The notes under the pieces were generated by a model, which saw only the letters and a program-made list of their open reading frames with translations, made no database searches and had not been told where the DNA came from. A program made the position numbers and the translations under genes. This document shows positions 13,425-16,672 of a stretch of DNA of 16,672 nt, piece by piece. Origin of the DNA: an uncultured Collinsella sp. (GTDB lineage: Bacteria > Actinomycetota > Coriobacteriia > Coriobacteriales > Coriobacteriaceae); NCBI GenBank assembly GCA_900545555.1, contig UQZI01000046.1:1-16672 (forward strand), written 5' to 3'. The first letter of the stretch is position 1. Each line of letters opens with the position of its first letter.

Positions 13425-14328
13425 ACTCACCAGCGAGCAGAGGCTCTCGCGCGCCATCGACATCATGGAGGCCCTCTACGCCGCCGGCGAGAGCGGCATG
13501 ACACGAACCGAGATTTGCAGTCGCTTTGACATCACGGGGGCGTCGCTCGACGAGATTCTCGAGATCGTCTCGACGCTCGCGGACCGAGAATCGGGTGCGC
13601 GTATCATCTGCGAATGCCACGGCGAGCGCGTGGTCCTCACCGGTGACGCCGGGCGTGTACTACCGCTGCGCCTGAGTGCCGCCGAGGGCGCTGTGCTCAA
13701 CCACGAACTTGAATCGTTGGGGATCGAGCCCCAGGCGGCGGCTCGAATTCGACATGCTCTTCTACCCGAAGAGCTCGGCTATAACCAGCACGTCTTTGAC
13801 ACCGTCAACCACGGGTCGCACTGGCAGCAGCTGAGCTGCGCCATTCAGGACGGCGTTCGCTGTCGCATCTCGTATCGCTCGATGGACGATGCGCGGCCAC
13901 GCGAGCGTCTGGTCGACCCCTTGCGCATTACAGCAAACGGCGACCAAACATATCTGATTGCCTGGGACATCGCGGTCGATGAGCAGCGCACCTATCGCAT
14001 GGATAAAATCGAGGGACTCGCCTTGACGGAAGACTCCGTCGTGCCTCACGCACCGGACGTTGCATCCCTCCACGATTCCCTTGCCCGGACGCAGCGTAGC
14101 GCAAAGCTCTTGATGCCATTCGATATGGCGGAGCATCTGGACTGGGCCGGCATCACCCTAATCGAACGCAGCGGGACAGACATGGCAACGGTAACCGTAC
14201 ATTACGGCTCCGAGCGTTGGCTGCTGAGCCAGATAATCGCAGCGGGCGGAGCCATCCGCATCTTGGATGACCCCGCCCTGTCAAAGCGTCTGTGCGATAT
14301 GGCAAAAACCCTCGTCTGTCCGCTTTAG
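13411..14328 (+). CDS. WYL-domain regulator, PafC-like
   Basis: This 305-residue protein is encoded in another frame and begins 14 bases before the stop of the first WYL gene, which suggests translational coupling. ATG 13411 (MPVRKLTSEQRLSRAIDIMEAL) is chosen; AAAGGA lies 12 bases upstream, a little far. An in-frame TTG at 13390 is possible but less likely. The N-terminal helix-turn-helix region (about 7-60) is followed by a linker with LRLSAAEGAVLNHEL, as in PafC. The WYL domain (about 135-205) contains RCRISYRSMDD and QTYLIAWDIAVDEQRTYRMDKI, with TYL at the WYL position. The C-terminal WCX part ends near RILDDPAL. With its neighbour it is expected to form a DNA-binding regulator responding to a nucleic-acid or small-molecule ligand. 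Its stop codon overlaps that of the helicase gene on the other strand. Confidence 0.88.
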   Translation: MPVRKLTSEQRLSRAIDIMEALYAAGESGMTRTEICSRFDITGASLDEILEIVSTLADRESGARIICECHGERVVLTGDAGRVLPLRLSAAEGAVLNHELESLGIEPQAAARIRHALLPEELGYNQHVFDTVNHGSHWQQLSCAIQDGVRCRISYRSMDDARPRERLVDPLRITANGDQTYLIAWDIAVDEQRTYRMDKIEGLALTEDSVVPHAPDVASLHDSLARTQRSAKLLMPFDMAEHLDWAGITLIERSGTDMATVTVHYGSERWLLSQIIAAGGAIRILDDPALSKRLCDMAKTLVCPL

Positions 14329-16672
14329 CGCCGCCGCTCGTGGCGTGCACGCCACAGCTGTAGATAGTGCCCGATCTGCGCCGATTCGATGCGCTGGTAG
14401 GAGCTCGTGGGCAGCGACGTTAAGAACTTCTTGCCATAGCCCTTCGTCACCAGGCGAGGATCCGCCAAGATCAGCACACCGCTATCGGTCGACGAGCGAA
14501 TCAAACGCCCCGCGGCCTGCTTAACCTCGAGCACCGCCTCGGGCAGCGAATAGCGCGCCCAGGCGCGGTCTTCGCGCAGATTGCGCTCGCATGAGAGCGG
14601 GTCTGTGGGGCTCGAGAACGGCAGCTTGGGGATGATGACGCAGCGCAGCGTCTCGCCGCTGGCGTCAAACCCTTCCCAAAAGGCCTTAAGCGCAAAGAGC
14701 GACGAGGCCGGTTCGTTGATAAAGCGATCGCGCAGGCGGCGAGGAGACGAGTTGCGCTGCTGGCAGTTGAGTTCCAGGCCCGCACGAGCCATCTTGGGCT
14801 CGACGCGATCGTACAGCTCCTCCATGTCACGCCTGTTGGTGAACAGCGTGAGCACCGATCCGCCCATGGCAAGATGAGCGTCGACCAGCACGCGCTCGAG
14901 CGCCGTAAGATAGCCTTCGCGGTCGCGCGGATCAGGAATATCCCCAGCCACGACCACGGCCATATTCGAATCGAAGTCGTAGCTCGAATCCAAGTGCAGC
15001 GACGATGATGTCGAGGCACCGATACGATCGAGTCCGACGGCGTGGTTAAAATGCTCAAAGCTCTTGGAAACCGTCATGGTCGCCGATGCAAAGATAGCCG
15101 TGTGAACCTCGGGCAGCCACTCGGTTGCCAAGGCCTCGCCAATATCGATGCGCTCCGCGGTCATCGACTCGCCGCCGGCGCGCAATCTGCGATTGACTTG
15201 CAGCGAGTACACGTAGTGTTCGTCGGTACCGTCGATGATGAGTTTGAGGTTCTCGGCCAGCTCGTGCAGGCGGCGCGAGATATCCCCCAAGTCCACAACG
15301 ACCTCGGGCTTGTCGGCGGCAACGGACTGCACGAGCGCATCGACACTCTTGTCAGCTTGTTCCAATGCGTCGATGGCAGCGTAGGCCGACTGCAAGAAAT
15401 CATGCCAGTCGTCAGATTCGCGCAGCTCGGGGCCAATCCATAGGTTCGCATTGTCATAGCCCCCGCGAGCACGGCGGCCAAGCTCGCGAACACCGTCAAA
15501 CACATCGGCAATCGCCATGCTCGCACGCACAACTGTCGACGTCGCCTTGGCGGTAAGACCCAGGTAGAGCGTAGAGCCCTCCGAGGTTGCCAAATCGCGG
15601 GAAACCTGGCTCAGCGCACCGGTGCTCGAGCCACCCAGGCGCTCAAACAGAACGCGCGATTCATCCGCCGACACCACGCGCGCCCATTGACGGCGTGCCT
15701 CGCGCTCGATGGAGTGGGCCTCATCGATCACCCAGTGACGGATCGGAGGCAAGATTCTGCCCTCGGCCGCAACATTGCGAAACAGCAGGGAATGGTTGGT
15801 GACCACCACATCGGCGTGCGCCGCACGACGGCGAGCGCCGTGGACCAAACATTTATCAGGGAAAAACGGGCAGAGGCGACGAGCGCACTCGCGCGAGGCC
15901 GTCGTAAAGTCGGGACGGTTGACGCTGCGCCACCGAATGCCGAGCGAGTCGAGGTCGCCATCGGCTGATTGGCAGACGTACGCCATAATGACCGCGACCG
16001 CCGTGAGCGTGTCCGCCGGATCGCGCTTGGTGGTAATCTCGACCTGGCCGCGGCTCATGCGCTCAAGCTTGCGCAGGCACGGATAGTGGTCATACCCCTT
16101 GAGAGCGCAAAATGACAGACCGCCGTCCAGTTGCTCGGCAAGTTTTGGCAGCTCATGGTACATGAGCTGGTCGGCAAGATTATTCGATTTGGTCGCAATA
16201 CCAACCGTGATGTTGTTACGGCGTGCTGCCTCGGCAAAAGGTACCAGATAGGCCATCGATTTGCCGACGCCTGTGCCTGCCTCAATTACTCGATGAGTGC
16301 CCGTGACCAGCGCATCGTGGACCTCGAGCGCCATCGCGATCTGCTCATCACGCGGCTCGTAGGTGGGATACATGCGATTGACTAGGCCACCTGGCGCATA
16401 GTCTGTCTCAATCTCCTCACGACTCGGCATCTTGAGAACCGGCAGTTCATCGGCGTCCACCCGATCGTCGGCGCGATCGGCCTTGAGAACGTCAGCACGA
16501 GCGGCGCTGAGAGAGAAGATAGAACCAGGGTTCTGCCCTGCCAAGAATGAGAAGATAGGACGATAGGACCAAGGCACGTCCGGATGCATGTCGGCTAGGC
16601 GCGCCATGAGGCCCTGGGGCAAGTCGGTGAGCGCCACGAGTAACACGCGCCACACACCACACAGGGCGTCGA
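14325..16672 (-). CDS. DinG-family Fe-S DNA helicase, 5' end outside window
   Basis: This is an XPD/DinG superfamily-2 helicase that unwinds DNA with ATP in the 5'-3' direction and is linked to repair. The frame is open to the window edge; an internal GTG at 16655 is not the likely start, as in-frame DALCG continues upstream. Counting from 16655, Walker A is GTGVGKS (127-133) and the Walker B box is VIDEAHSIE (DEAH at 311-314). Four cysteines fit the iron-sulphur cluster: C193 (HYPC), C257, C262 and C269 (CARRLCPFFPDKC). Motif VI is QAAGRLIRS (713-721). The first visible residues (DALCGVWRVLLVAL.DLPQGL) resemble the end of a DnaQ-type exonuclease domain, as in the exonuclease-helicase DinG proteins of Gram-positive bacteria, so such a domain may lie beyond the edge (inference). 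It is convergent with the WYL pair and its TAA overlaps their TAG. Confidence 0.93.
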   Translation of the reverse strand, partial: DALCGVWRVLLVALTDLPQGLMARLADMHPDVPWSYRPIFSFLAGQNPGSIFSLSAARADVLKADRADDRVDADELPVLKMPSREEIETDYAPGGLVNRMYPTYEPRDEQIAMALEVHDALVTGTHRVIEAGTGVGKSMAYLVPFAEAARRNNITVGIATKSNNLADQLMYHELPKLAEQLDGGLSFCALKGYDHYPCLRKLERMSRGQVEITTKRDPADTLTAVAVIMAYVCQSADGDLDSLGIRWRSVNRPDFTTASRECARRLCPFFPDKCLVHGARRRAAHADVVVTNHSLLFRNVAAEGRILPPIRHWVIDEAHSIEREARRQWARVVSADESRVLFERLGGSSTGALSQVSRDLATSEGSTLYLGLTAKATSTVVRASMAIADVFDGVRELGRRARGGYDNANLWIGPELRESDDWHDFLQSAYAAIDALEQADKSVDALVQSVAADKPEVVVDLGDISRRLHELAENLKLIIDGTDEHYVYSLQVNRRLRAGGESMTAERIDIGEALATEWLPEVHTAIFASATMTVSKSFEHFNHAVGLDRIGASTSSSLHLDSSYDFDSNMAVVVAGDIPDPRDREGYLTALERVLVDAHLAMGGSVLTLFTNRRDMEELYDRVEPKMARAGLELNCQQRNSSPRRLRDRFINEPASSLFALKAFWEGFDASGETLRCVIIPKLPFSSPTDPLSCERNLREDRAWARYSLPEAVLEVKQAAGRLIRSSTDSGVLILADPRLVTKGYGKKFLTSLPTSSYQRIESAQIGHYLQLWRARHERRR

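Overview
The gene content and the fairly high-GC codon use point to a gut Coriobacteriia bacterium, most likely Collinsella or a close relative. This is inferred from the combination of tandem WYL regulators, a Cna-B/thioester adhesin with an LPATG tail, a TSCPD-domain protein and a DinG-type helicase. It was not tested by a database search.

Layout. Positions 1-262 (minus) hold the 5' part of a small TSCPD-domain protein gene. Positions 376-3007 (minus) hold a two-gene unit: an orphan family-3 solute-binding protein translationally coupled (ATGA overlap) to a membrane diguanylate cyclase. The cyclase reading frame is broken at a GGGGAAAAAA tract near 1971-1980. Positions 3148-4494 (minus) are purB, followed by a clear terminator. 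Positions 4495-4921 hold no protein gene. This gap carries the purB promoter region, two copies of a short element that starts with the last bases of a tRNA-Gly gene, a run of small hairpins, and a terminator. A real tRNA-Gly(CCC) follows at 4922-4993 (minus).

Positions 5291-8722 (plus) encode an 1143-residue cell-wall adhesin: signal peptide, thioester domain with Cys70/Gln128, six Cna-B/SpaA-like domains, an unassigned C-terminal domain, LPATG, membrane segment and basic tail. A hairpin terminator separates it from a convergent minus-strand operon (8787-12203). That operon encodes a four-helix membrane protein related to M28 aminopeptidases, with a roughly 675-residue acidic low-complexity insertion and altered active-site residues, and a 72-residue membrane protein. 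Positions 12402-14328 (plus) encode two overlapping WYL regulators of the PafB/PafC type. They run convergently into a DinG-family Fe-S helicase (14325-16672, minus) whose 5' end lies beyond the window; the two stop codons overlap.

How the genes work together. Most of the window is housekeeping and cell-surface functions. The solute-binding protein and cyclase look like a sensing and c-di-GMP signalling pair, although the frameshift questions whether the cyclase is made intact. The PafB/PafC-like pair next to a DinG-like helicase suggests a DNA-damage neighbourhood, which is inference only. The least explained items are the M28-like protein with its huge insertion and the tRNA-tail/hairpin array.
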